This document shows positions 1-6,832 of a stretch of 64,000 nt of DNA, piece after piece. Positions within the stretch are counted from its first letter, which is position 1; each line of letters starts with the position of its first letter. A program made the position numbers and the translations under genes. The notes under the pieces are model-generated. The model saw only the letters and a list, made by a program, of their open reading frames with translations, had not been told where the DNA came from and did not search any database. Location: the NCBI RefSeq assembly GCF_018861125.1, contig NZ_JAHKQN010000013.1, positions 283,160 through 347,159 on the forward strand, written 5' to 3'. The stretch is from Cellulophaga baltica. Its GTDB lineage: Bacteria; Bacteroidota; Bacteroidia; Flavobacteriales; Flavobacteriaceae.

Positions 1-1
1 T

Positions 2-292
2 ATCCCAAATGATAGTTATGAAGCAATTGAAAGGTATTTACACAATACTTATAGCATGTATAAAATACAAAAAATACAGCAACAATATAAAGCTACAACG
101 CTTACTAGCACCGAAACTACCTTAAAAAATGCTTTTCAAAATTTAATGTTACCTACCGTAAACTATGAGCTAATGGTTGCGGGTAAAAAAGAAGCTAAAT
201 ATGAAGATTTTCAAATTTTATTTGATGCTGGTGGTAATTTCAAAAGCATAAAAAAATCACTTCCACCTAATTATGATCACATCCTTTACTAA
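2..292 (+). CDS. C-terminal part of a PepSY-like protein, cut by window start
   Basis: The reading frame is open from base 2, so the true start lies outside the window; the internal ATG at 56 is probably not the start. About 96 residues are visible, rich in Lys, Tyr and Asn, ending in a beta-strand pattern (YEDFQILFDAGGNFKSIKK) that resembles the last strands of PepSY-like secreted proteins of Bacteroidota. No signal peptide can be judged. The stop overlaps the next gene by 20 bases, so the two are probably co-transcribed. The family assignment rests on pattern only. Confidence 0.5.
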   Translation: MPNDSYEAIERYLHNTYSMYKIQKIQQQYKATTLTSTETTLKNAFQNLMLPTVNYELMVAGKKEAKYEDFQILFDAGGNFKSIKKSLPPNYDHILY

Positions 293-962
293 AAAAACTT
301 TTTTTATTTTTAGTTTATTAATTATTACAAATACTCTAGCACAAAATACACCTACAGTTTATGTTGAACCAGTTATTGCACTAAATTATAGAGTTACTGC
401 CGGCTATAAGCATATTTTTTCAGTAGCAAATAGATCTTATATTTATAAAGATAATGAGCAATATACTAAAGCTAGGCATATAGATGTAGCTCATTTTTCG
501 GAATTAAAAATTAGAGAAAACCAAAGTATCGCACTAGGTGTTTTATACCGATTTAGAGCAAATTTTGGAAACAGCCAAGAAGATGAGCTTAGAATTACCG
601 AACAATACAGTATTAAACACAAACCAAAAATTGTACGTTACGGTCATAGGCTAAGGGCTGAACAACGTTTATTCAATTCAAATACTGCACATAGGTTTAG
701 GTACAGGTTTACTTTAGATTTTCCATTTTCAGGAGAAATGGTAGATGTTGGCGAATTTTATTTAATAGCGGGGACTGAAGCTTTATTAAGTGTGAAAGAA
801 GAAAGCAAACCTATTTATGACCACCGTTTTATTGGTAATATTGGAATGCAACTCACCGAAAAAACAAAACTACATGCAGGTATAGATTATAGGTATGAAA
901 ATTATACGCATGATGATAGCCACGCTTATTTAATTACTTCTTCACTAATCTTTTCCTTGTAA
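273..962 (+). CDS. DUF2490-type outer-membrane beta-barrel protein
   Basis: This is a 229-residue protein with a signal peptide (hydrophobic residues 10-22, cleavage after LAQ). The rest is alternating hydrophobic/polar strands with the Arg/Tyr-rich hairpins typical of DUF2490 proteins (HRLRAEQRLF, HRFRYRFTLDFPF). It ends in an aromatic-rich strand (SSLIFSL) suited to outer-membrane insertion. The start overlaps the upstream PepSY-like gene by 20 bases. Its 3' end overlaps the convergent aat gene by 18 bases. The function of DUF2490 proteins is not known; a small outer-membrane barrel is the best description. Confidence 0.7.
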   Translation: MITSFTKKTFFIFSLLIITNTLAQNTPTVYVEPVIALNYRVTAGYKHIFSVANRSYIYKDNEQYTKARHIDVAHFSELKIRENQSIALGVLYRFRANFGNSQEDELRITEQYSIKHKPKIVRYGHRLRAEQRLFNSNTAHRFRYRFTLDFPFSGEMVDVGEFYLIAGTEALLSVKEESKPIYDHRFIGNIGMQLTEKTKLHAGIDYRYENYTHDDSHAYLITSSLIFSL

Positions 963-1586
963 AGTTTTAATAAATTTATCTCTTGATATTTCAACTGCAC
1001 CTAAGCTTTCTAGGTGCTCAGTATACACTTGACAATCAATTAATGTATAGTTTTTTAAGGCTAATTCTTGTGCTAAATGAATAAAAGCAAATTTTGATGC
1101 ATTACTTACTGTACTAAACATACTCTCACCACAAAAAACATGTCCTAAATCTATACCATACAAGCCACCAACTAAAACATCATTCTCCCAAACCTCATAA
1201 GATTTTGCAATTCCTATTTCATGAAGTTTTGTGTAGGCATTCTTCATATTACTCGTAATCCACGTGCCATTTTGAAATTCTCGCTTAATTTTCGCGCAGT
1301 TATCAATAACAACATCAAAACAAGTATTTTTAGTTAATCTAAACTGATTACTTTTTAGGACTTTACACATACTTTTTGATATCCGAACATTATTTGGGTA
1401 AAGTACCATACGAGGGTCAGGGCTCCACCATAATATTTGTCGATCGTCATCAAACCAAGGGAAAATTCCACTTTTATATGCCAATATTAATCGCTCAGGA
1501 GATAAATCACCACCAACAGCCAATATACCTTCCGGGCTTGCTTCTTCTACAGCTGGAAAAACTAATTTATCTGATAAGAAATACAT
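945..1586 (-). CDS. aat: Leucyl/phenylalanyl-tRNA--protein transferase
   Basis: Aat transfers Leu or Phe from aminoacyl-tRNA to the N-terminal Lys or Arg of proteins, marking them for ClpS/ClpAP degradation in the bacterial N-degron pathway. The 213-residue length fits the family. Diagnostic stretches are EGILAVGGDLSPERLILAY near residue 20, the GIFPWF and WWSPDPR motifs at about 40-60, and SYEVWENDVLVGGLYGI at about 130-145, followed by the GESMFS segment. The gene is cytosolic, appears to be transcribed alone, and converges on the DUF2490 gene with an 18-base overlap. Confidence 0.95.
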   Translation of the reverse strand: MYFLSDKLVFPAVEEASPEGILAVGGDLSPERLILAYKSGIFPWFDDDRQILWWSPDPRMVLYPNNVRISKSMCKVLKSNQFRLTKNTCFDVVIDNCAKIKREFQNGTWITSNMKNAYTKLHEIGIAKSYEVWENDVLVGGLYGIDLGHVFCGESMFSTVSNASKFAFIHLAQELALKNYTLIDCQVYTEHLESLGAVEISRDKFIKTLQGKD

Positions 1587-1632
1587 ACTAATTAAGAGAG
1601 GTGATTGTTATAATATCAATACAATATAAAAA

Positions 1633-1670
1633 ACAAAAGGCTTATTTAGTATCCTAAATAAGCCTTTTGT
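1633..1670 (-). terminator. Rho-independent terminator after the DUF3127 gene
   Basis: Perfect 17-bp inverted repeat (arms 1633-1649 and 1654-1670, 4-base loop) containing AAAAGGCTTATTTAG, followed on the minus strand by a T-run. It lies just past the DUF3127 stop and upstream of aat, separating the two minus-strand genes. Confidence 0.85.
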
Positions 1671-1686
1671 CAAATATTTATTTTTT

Positions 1687-2067
1687 TTAGAAAGGTAAAT
1701 CGTCGTGATCTTCTTCATTTAAATTATCTGCTGGTTGAAAAGCATCCATTGGAGGAACAGGAGGCATACCTGCATCAGGAGCTGCCGCTGCTTGTAAATT
1801 TTCAATTCTCCAACCTTGAATAGAATTAAAATACTTAGTTTCTCCTTGCGGGTTAACCCATTCTCTACCTCTTAAGTTAATACCTATTTTAACAGATTGA
1901 CCTACTTGCACACTATTTAATAAATCACATTTATCTTGTACAAATTCAACCATTATGTGTTGTGGATACTGCTCTTCAGTAGTTACAACTACTTCTCTTT
2001 TTCTAAAACCGTTATTTCCAAAAGTTTGCGTTTCGCCAACCATTTTAACTTTTCCTTGTACTTCCAT
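1687..2067 (-). CDS. DUF3127 single-stranded-DNA-binding-like protein
   Basis: This 126-residue protein has an OB-fold-like N-terminal domain (residues 1-93) with the DUF3127 signatures EVQGKV at the start and RGREWVNPQGETKYFNSI at about 68-85. A Pro/Ala-rich linker follows, then an acidic tail ending in DDLPF. That tail is the same as the tip of the SSB encoded at 43751-44227 (DDDLPF), which in SSB proteins recruits repair and replication partners. A role on single-stranded DNA is therefore likely, though not shown for the family. It is transcribed alone, with its own terminator. Confidence 0.85.
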   Translation of the reverse strand: MEVQGKVKMVGETQTFGNNGFRKREVVVTTEEQYPQHIMVEFVQDKCDLLNSVQVGQSVKIGINLRGREWVNPQGETKYFNSIQGWRIENLQAAAAPDAGMPPVPPMDAFQPADNLNEEDHDDLPF

Positions 2068-2305
2068 TCTTCTCTTAATTTGATGATACTACTTTCTTAG
2101 TAGAAAGTGTGTAATTTATATGTGAAATATTCTTGTGCTTTTACGTTACTGTCTGTATTTGAATGAAAAAGAAATCATTTCAAACACAAGCACTGCAAAA
2201 GTACATAAATTAACGCCATTTATGAAAAATTGAATAGGACTAAGTTAGATAGAATATCTTTTAACTAATTACGTTATATTGTCAGAGAATTAACCATTTG
2301 CAAGA

Positions 2306-3451
2306 ATGAACTTTAATCCTGAAAAGAAAACTACAACTATAATATTACAAATTGCCTCGTTTGCTATTGTATGTCTTATACTATGGAACACCAATAGTTT
2401 TTTTAAAAAATTTAAAGAAGAAGAACGCAACAAAGTTGAAATTTGGGCAAGTGCTTTGGTTGAACTACAATCACTACCCGCTGATGCTGACCCAGGAAAT
2501 TTACCTTTAAAAATATTTCAGAATAACACCTCAACACCAATGGTTTTGGTTAATAGAGATGGCGCTATTAAGGTGAGTAACATGCCTAAAGATGCCATTA
2601 ATGACACTGCTTTGATTGAGGCAAAAATACGCCAATTTAAAGCAGAAAACACTCCTATAAAAATTGATCATAAAGGTGAAGATTTAGCAACACTTTACTA
2701 CGGAAACTCCGAAGTACTTAACAAATTGAAATTTTATCCAATAGCATTATTGCTTATTATGTTTTTATTTGGCGCCGTAATCTATTTCTTTTTCAAAACA
2801 AATAAATCATCAGAACAGAATAAACTTTGGGCCGGAATGGCAAAAGAAACTGCGCACCAAATAGGAACCCCTTTAACTTCATTATTAGGTTGGAATGAAC
2901 TTTTAAAGGCTGAAAATATAAATCCTAGCATTACGTCAGAAATAGAAAAAGATATTACACGACTGGAAACAATTACCGAACGTTTTTCAAAAATTGGATC
3001 GTTACCTATACTTGAAGAACTTGATATTGTTACTGAAACAAAAAATGCTTTTGATTACTTAAAAAGAAGAAGCTCAAAACTAATTTTATTTTCTTTTGAG
3101 AGCCAAATAACCACTTTACCCGTACAACTAAACAAATCATTATACCAATGGACTATTGAAAACTTGGTTAAAAATGGTATTGATGCCATGCGCGGTAAAG
3201 GTTGCATCAGCATTGAAATTTTAAAAGAAGGAAATAATGCCGTAGTTTTAGTGACTGATACTGGCCATGGTATATTAAAAAAAGACTATACAACTATTTT
3301 CAATCCTGGTGTTACTTCTAAAAAAAGAGGTTGGGGCTTAGGATTATCATTAGTGAAACGAATTGTAGAGGAATATCATAAAGGGAAAATAAGAGTACTT
3401 TCTTCAAGTAAAGAAGGCACTATTATGAAAATGTCCTTTAAAATTAATTAG
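2306..3451 (+). CDS. Membrane sensor histidine kinase
   Basis: This is a 381-residue kinase with TM1 at about 11-31, a short extracytoplasmic segment (32-140) and TM2 at about 142-162. It then has a HisKA-like box around His184 (KETAHQIGTPLTSL), followed by an HATPase domain with N box NLVKNGIDAM, G1 box DTGHGI and G2 box GWGLGLSL. There is no HAMP domain and no receiver. No response regulator lies next to it, so its partner is elsewhere. A small zinc-ribbon membrane protein follows after 11 bases and is probably co-transcribed. Confidence 0.9.
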   Translation: MNFNPEKKTTTIILQIASFAIVCLILWNTNSFFKKFKEEERNKVEIWASALVELQSLPADADPGNLPLKIFQNNTSTPMVLVNRDGAIKVSNMPKDAINDTALIEAKIRQFKAENTPIKIDHKGEDLATLYYGNSEVLNKLKFYPIALLLIMFLFGAVIYFFFKTNKSSEQNKLWAGMAKETAHQIGTPLTSLLGWNELLKAENINPSITSEIEKDITRLETITERFSKIGSLPILEELDIVTETKNAFDYLKRRSSKLILFSFESQITTLPVQLNKSLYQWTIENLVKNGIDAMRGKGCISIEILKEGNNAVVLVTDTGHGILKKDYTTIFNPGVTSKKRGWGLGLSLVKRIVEEYHKGKIRVLSSSKEGTIMKMSFKIN

Positions 3452-3462
3452 AGAGATGCGTT

Positions 3463-3822
3463 ATGGCAAAGATTAAACATGAGGTGATTAAAGAGGCTGA
3501 TTTAACTAACAACTGTCCTGAATGCTTTAATCAAGAACTAAAACTTTCTTTTTTCCAGAAACATAGCTACGGTAAATTTGTACACAAAACTACAAACGAA
3601 ATTACTTCGGAATTAAAATGTAAAACTTGTCACACACAAATTTATCCTGTTGCGTATACACCAGATATAGAACGTGTTTTTGAATACTATCAAAAAATGG
3701 CAACGCCACAAAAATCATCGGTAAAATTCACCTCACTATTCTACATAATTTTATTAGTAGTAATAGCTGTAATTGCTGCAGGAGTTTATTTTATGCTTGA
3801 AAGTGGATTATTAGTAAACTAA
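3463..3822 (+). CDS. Zinc-ribbon single-pass membrane protein, function unknown
   Basis: This 119-residue protein has two CxxC knuckles (CPEC at about 18-21 and CKTC at about 52-55) that look like a treble-clef or zinc-ribbon pair. One transmembrane helix at about 91-112 (LFYIILLVVIAVIAAGVYF) leaves the zinc ribbon on the cytosolic side. It lies 11 bases after the histidine kinase gene and could modulate it, but I do not recognise a named family. Its 3' end faces the convergent HIT gene with a 4-base gap. Confidence 0.75.
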   Translation: MAKIKHEVIKEADLTNNCPECFNQELKLSFFQKHSYGKFVHKTTNEITSELKCKTCHTQIYPVAYTPDIERVFEYYQKMATPQKSSVKFTSLFYIILLVVIAVIAAGVYFMLESGLLVN

Positions 3823-3826
3823 ACGA

Positions 3827-4216
3827 TTACAATGCCTCACTTATTTTAGCCGCAATTGTTTCAAATTCTTCTTTAGTTAGGTTTTCTTTTTTCTGAAAAG
3901 TAGCATCTTTCATGTCGTTTAAAGGTATTAAATGTACATGAACATGGGGCACTTCAAGTCCGATAACCGTCATACCAACACGCTTGCAATCTACCGTTTT
4001 TTCTAAAGCCAAACTTACTTTTCTTGAAAATGCCATTAAACCAGTGTAGGTAGCCTCATCTAAGTCAGTAAGCTTATCTACTTCTTTTTTAGGGATACAA
4101 AGTGTATGCCCCACCGCATTAGGGTTAATATCTAAAAAGGCAAAAAAATCAGCATCTTCAGCTATTTTATAACAAGGAATTTCACCGTTTATAATTTTTG
4201 TAAAAATAGTAGCCAT
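3827..4216 (-). CDS. HIT-family nucleotide hydrolase/transferase
   Basis: This 129-residue protein carries the histidine-triad motif HVHVHLIPL near residue 91-99 and the N-terminal signature ATIFTKIINGEIPCYKIAED. HIT proteins of this Hint-like branch cleave nucleoside phosphoramidates or adenylates in the cytosol; the natural substrate here is not known. It lies 16 bases after the BLUF gene and is likely the last gene of a greA-BLUF-HIT unit on the minus strand. Confidence 0.93.
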   Translation of the reverse strand: MATIFTKIINGEIPCYKIAEDADFFAFLDINPNAVGHTLCIPKKEVDKLTDLDEATYTGLMAFSRKVSLALEKTVDCKRVGMTVIGLEVPHVHVHLIPLNDMKDATFQKKENLTKEEFETIAAKISEAL

Positions 4217-4232
4217 TTTTTAATTTGTAAAA

Positions 4233-4664
4233 TTAATACTTCGGTTCTTCTATAACCCTTCTAATACCTTCCCAAAACATTTTTAAAGTAGTTGTTGGCT
4301 TGTCCATGAACTCAGACAGTAATAAAAGATTGTTTGCGTACATTTTAACTTCTTCTAAATGTACTTCAGATGCATTTGGGCTAGCGTATGCCATATTCCA
4401 ATCAGGAAAAAACTTAATATCTTTTTCCCCCTCTGACAATGTTATAACATTTTTATGCCTTTTATCAGTACTTATTTTTTTATAAATGTCTTTTACAATT
4501 TTTTTTTCGCCTTCTAAAATTTGAATAAAATGGTTGTTATAATAAACTAAACAACCTGTAATATTATGCTTAGAATTAAAGTCGTTCGCCTCTTCTAATA
4601 TTGATGTAATTTCTTGTTTACTAATACTAGAAACAGCTAAAGACCTATAGGTTAATTCAAACAT
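4233..4664 (-). CDS. BLUF-domain blue-light photoreceptor
   Basis: A stand-alone, 143-residue BLUF (FAD-binding, blue-light sensing) protein. Counting from the N terminus, all five key residues of the family are present in register with AppA: Tyr6, Asn30, Gln48, Trp89 and Met91 (motifs LTYRS, NITGCLVYY, FIQILEG, FPDWNMAY). Residues 95-143 form a short helical C-terminal cap with no enzymatic output domain, so it probably signals by protein-protein contact. It sits between greA (53 bases upstream) and the HIT gene (16 bases downstream). The domain call is firm; the partner is unknown. Confidence 0.92.
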   Translation of the reverse strand: MFELTYRSLAVSSISKQEITSILEEANDFNSKHNITGCLVYYNNHFIQILEGEKKIVKDIYKKISTDKRHKNVITLSEGEKDIKFFPDWNMAYASPNASEVHLEEVKMYANNLLLLSEFMDKPTTTLKMFWEGIRRVIEEPKY

Positions 4665-4717
4665 TATATAACTTTTAAAAAAAATATCTCTTCTAAGATA
4701 CTAAAAAATTGAACTGG

Positions 4718-5194
4718 TTAAGCTCTTGTAATTTCTAAAATCTCAAGTTTTAAAATCCCACTAGGTATTTTTATTTCAGCTATTTCGCCTACTTTTTTAC
4801 CCAATAAGCCTTTACCTATTGGAGAGTTTACAGAAATTTTTCCGGTCTTTAAATCTGCTTCACTTTCAGCTACTAATGTATATTTCATTTCCATACCGTT
4901 GTTCTGATTTTTCAGTTTAACAGTTGAAAGCACTAAAGCCTTAGAGGTATCTAATTGAGACTCGTCAATTAAACGAGCATTTGCATATGTTTCTTCTAAT
5001 TTAGAAATTCTAAGTTCTAATAATCCCTGAGCTTCTTTAGCAGCATCATATTCAGCATTTTCAGATAAATCTCCTTTATCTCTAGCCTCTGCAATAGCTC
5101 TTGAAGCTTTTGGGCGCTCAATATCTTTAAGTTGATTAAGCTCGTCTCTCAACTTCTTTAATCCTTCTGCTGTATAATAAGATGTTTTACTCAT
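4718..5194 (-). CDS. greA: Transcript cleavage factor GreA
   Basis: GreA enters the secondary channel of RNA polymerase and stimulates cleavage of backtracked RNA. I chose the ATG at 5194 (MSKTSYYTAEGLKKL), giving 158 residues, the standard length; an in-frame upstream start would add 14 residues absent from the family. The N-terminal coiled coil carries the acidic tip region ARDKGDLSENAEYDAAKEAQ at about 38-57. The C-terminal FKBP-like domain contains NSPIGKGLLGKKVGE. The leader holds a strong stem-loop (5220-5244) directly after a TATATTTG promoter element. Confidence 0.96.
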   Translation of the reverse strand: MSKTSYYTAEGLKKLRDELNQLKDIERPKASRAIAEARDKGDLSENAEYDAAKEAQGLLELRISKLEETYANARLIDESQLDTSKALVLSTVKLKNQNNGMEMKYTLVAESEADLKTGKISVNSPIGKGLLGKKVGEIAEIKIPSGILKLEILEITRA

Positions 5195-5219
5195 AAGTAT
5201 AACGTTTAATAAAATAAGA

Positions 5220-5244
5220 AAATCCTCTTTTTTCAAGAGGATTT
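5220..5244 (-). promoter_or_regulatory. Stem-loop in the greA leader, possible attenuator
   Basis: Perfect 10-bp stem (5220-5229 with 5235-5244) and 5-base loop, followed on the minus strand by TTTTCTTATTTT. It starts within a few bases of the position where transcription from the TATATTTG element (5249-5256) should begin, so the greA mRNA would open with this hairpin. It could terminate early or protect the 5' end. Confidence 0.5.
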
Positions 5245-5248
5245 AAGA

Positions 5249-5256
5249 CAAATATA
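5249..5256 (-). promoter_or_regulatory. Putative -7 box of the greA promoter
   Basis: TATATTTG on the minus strand matches the Bacteroidota -7 consensus TAnnTTTG. No clear -33 TTTG stands 19 bases upstream, so only the -7 half is supported. Confidence 0.5.
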
Positions 5257-5306
5257 CATTTTTTTTGTTCAACTTTGTAATTCAATTACCAATTAACAAT
5301 GATGTT

Positions 5307-5759
5307 ATGAAGAGATGTTTTGGAGTTTTTTTGTTGATTTTATTTAGTGCCTGTGATAGCAATAGCACAAACAGAAATCCGTACTTAACGGAGTATAATT
5401 TTAGTTACACAATTAACACAAATTTACCTTTATATAGTTCATTAACTAACGAAGGTAGCTCAGTATATATTGATAATAGCCAAGCAGGAATTAACGGCAT
5501 ATTTGTTATAAAAACCAGCACATCGTTTAGTGGTTATAGAGCATATGAGGCTAGTTGCCCAAACCACGCCATTAGTAGTTGTTCTACAATGACTTTAGAT
5601 AGCAGTGGCAACTCGGTTACTTGTTCTTGTGAAGATTATAACTACACTTTATTTACCGGTCAATTACTAAGTGAAGTTGAGGATAGTGTAGATGGTTATT
5701 ACAACATGCTTGAATACACAGTGACAGCTAGTGGTAATATTATTTCAGTTTCAAACTAA
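5307..5759 (+). CDS. Rieske-fold-like secreted lipoprotein without cluster ligands
   Basis: I start at the ATG at 5307, which gives a lipoprotein signal MKRCFGVFLLILFSAC with lipobox FSAC; 150 residues. The second half (EASCPNHAISSCS...VTCSCEDYNYTLFTGQ) follows the layout of a Rieske fold, with CPNH and CSCED where the two [2Fe-2S] ligand loops would be. However, the classic CxH and CxxH pairs are not intact. Similar small lipoproteins occur in many flavobacteria, from memory. It is divergent from greA and probably periplasmic or surface-exposed; function unknown. Confidence 0.65.
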   Translation: MKRCFGVFLLILFSACDSNSTNRNPYLTEYNFSYTINTNLPLYSSLTNEGSSVYIDNSQAGINGIFVIKTSTSFSGYRAYEASCPNHAISSCSTMTLDSSGNSVTCSCEDYNYTLFTGQLLSEVEDSVDGYYNMLEYTVTASGNIISVSN

Positions 5760-5763
5760 GTAC

Positions 5764-6732
5764 TTATTTAAGTATTTGACTCATTACCCAATTTGCTTCT
5801 AATGCAGTTTCACCCGTTGATGAATGCTTTTTGCCATCAACTAAATCAGCTTTTAAATTTTCAACATGATATTGTTGTACGTGTTTTGGGTTTTCAATAA
5901 ACAACTTTTGAATACCCGATTCATTTTCTAACACAATATCTTCTTCTGAAAATACTGAAAATTGAATACGACCTTTTGTACCTATTATTTCAACTTTATC
6001 TTCTCGTTTATAACTTCCAAAATTCCAGTTTGCCAAACCTGTAACCCCATTTTCATGCATCCAAGAAGCTGTTATCGCATCTTTTCCCGTATATAAACCT
6101 TGTTGATTCGTACTAACACCATGAGCTGTTTTAATTGCACCTAATAAATAAGCAAACAGATCTAACCCATGACAAGCTAAATCATCAAAATAACCACCCG
6201 GAGCAATTTTTTTATCGGTTCGCCAATTGTACTCACCACTTAAATCAATGTCATTTGCAGGCTTAAATAAATTCCAACAAATGCTTCTCACCTCTCCTAT
6301 TTTTTTTGTTCTTAACCAATTTTCTACTTGTAAAAAACGTGGTAATGAACGTCTGTAATAAGCAACGAAAAGCGGTATGTTTTTAGCTTTGAATGCTTCA
6401 ACTATAGCCAAACTATCTTCATAATTTGGCGCTAAAGGCTTCTCTATACAACAAGGCTTGTCAGCATTTGCAACTTCTAAACCATATAATTTATGCGTGT
6501 CTGGCGGTGTTGCAATATAAATAGCATCAATATCTGGGTCATTTATCAAATCTGAGGCATCAGTATATGCTTTTGGCACTCCATGACGTTTGGCATAATC
6601 TTCAACTTTAGCTTTATCTCTGCGCATAACAGCATCTAAACTAAAACCAGTAGTATTTTTATAAGGCGGACCACTTTTAACCTCCGTTACTGATCCACAT
6701 CCGATAATTCCCCATCTAACTGGCTTATTCAT
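5764..6732 (-). CDS. Gfo/Idh/MocA-family NAD(P)-dependent oxidoreductase
   Basis: I chose the ATG at 6732 (MNKPVRWGIIGCGSVTEVK), which puts the Rossmann motif GIIGCG at residues 8-13; an upstream in-frame start would add 20 unlikely residues. The family motif EKPLAPN is near residue 97-103 and the substrate domain contains GGYFDDLACHGLDLFAYLLG with the usual Asp/His pair. These enzymes oxidise or isomerise sugars and polyols in the cytosol; the substrate cannot be read from sequence. 322 residues, typical for the family. It appears monocistronic, separated from the TonB receptor gene by a strong terminator. Confidence 0.9.
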   Translation of the reverse strand: MNKPVRWGIIGCGSVTEVKSGPPYKNTTGFSLDAVMRRDKAKVEDYAKRHGVPKAYTDASDLINDPDIDAIYIATPPDTHKLYGLEVANADKPCCIEKPLAPNYEDSLAIVEAFKAKNIPLFVAYYRRSLPRFLQVENWLRTKKIGEVRSICWNLFKPANDIDLSGEYNWRTDKKIAPGGYFDDLACHGLDLFAYLLGAIKTAHGVSTNQQGLYTGKDAITASWMHENGVTGLANWNFGSYKREDKVEIIGTKGRIQFSVFSEEDIVLENESGIQKLFIENPKHVQQYHVENLKADLVDGKKHSSTGETALEANWVMSQILK

Positions 6733-6778
6733 TTTTAATGCTTTTATACGTTTACAATAACAAAAGTAAAAAATAAAA

Positions 6779-6811
6779 AAAGGGAATTCCAATTATGCTG
6801 GAATTCCCTTT
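6779..6811 (-). terminator. Terminator of the TonB-dependent receptor gene
   Basis: Perfect 13-bp arms AAAGGGAATTCCA (6779-6791) and its complement (6799-6811), 7-base loop, followed on the minus strand by a long T-rich run. It lies 21 bases after the receptor stop codon. Confidence 0.9.
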
Positions 6812-6832
6812 GCCTTATATAGATTAAGTTAC

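Noticed and set aside
5194-5236. Longer greA start adding 14 residues
   Set aside because: The extra residues are absent from GreA proteins and the region forms the leader stem-loop.
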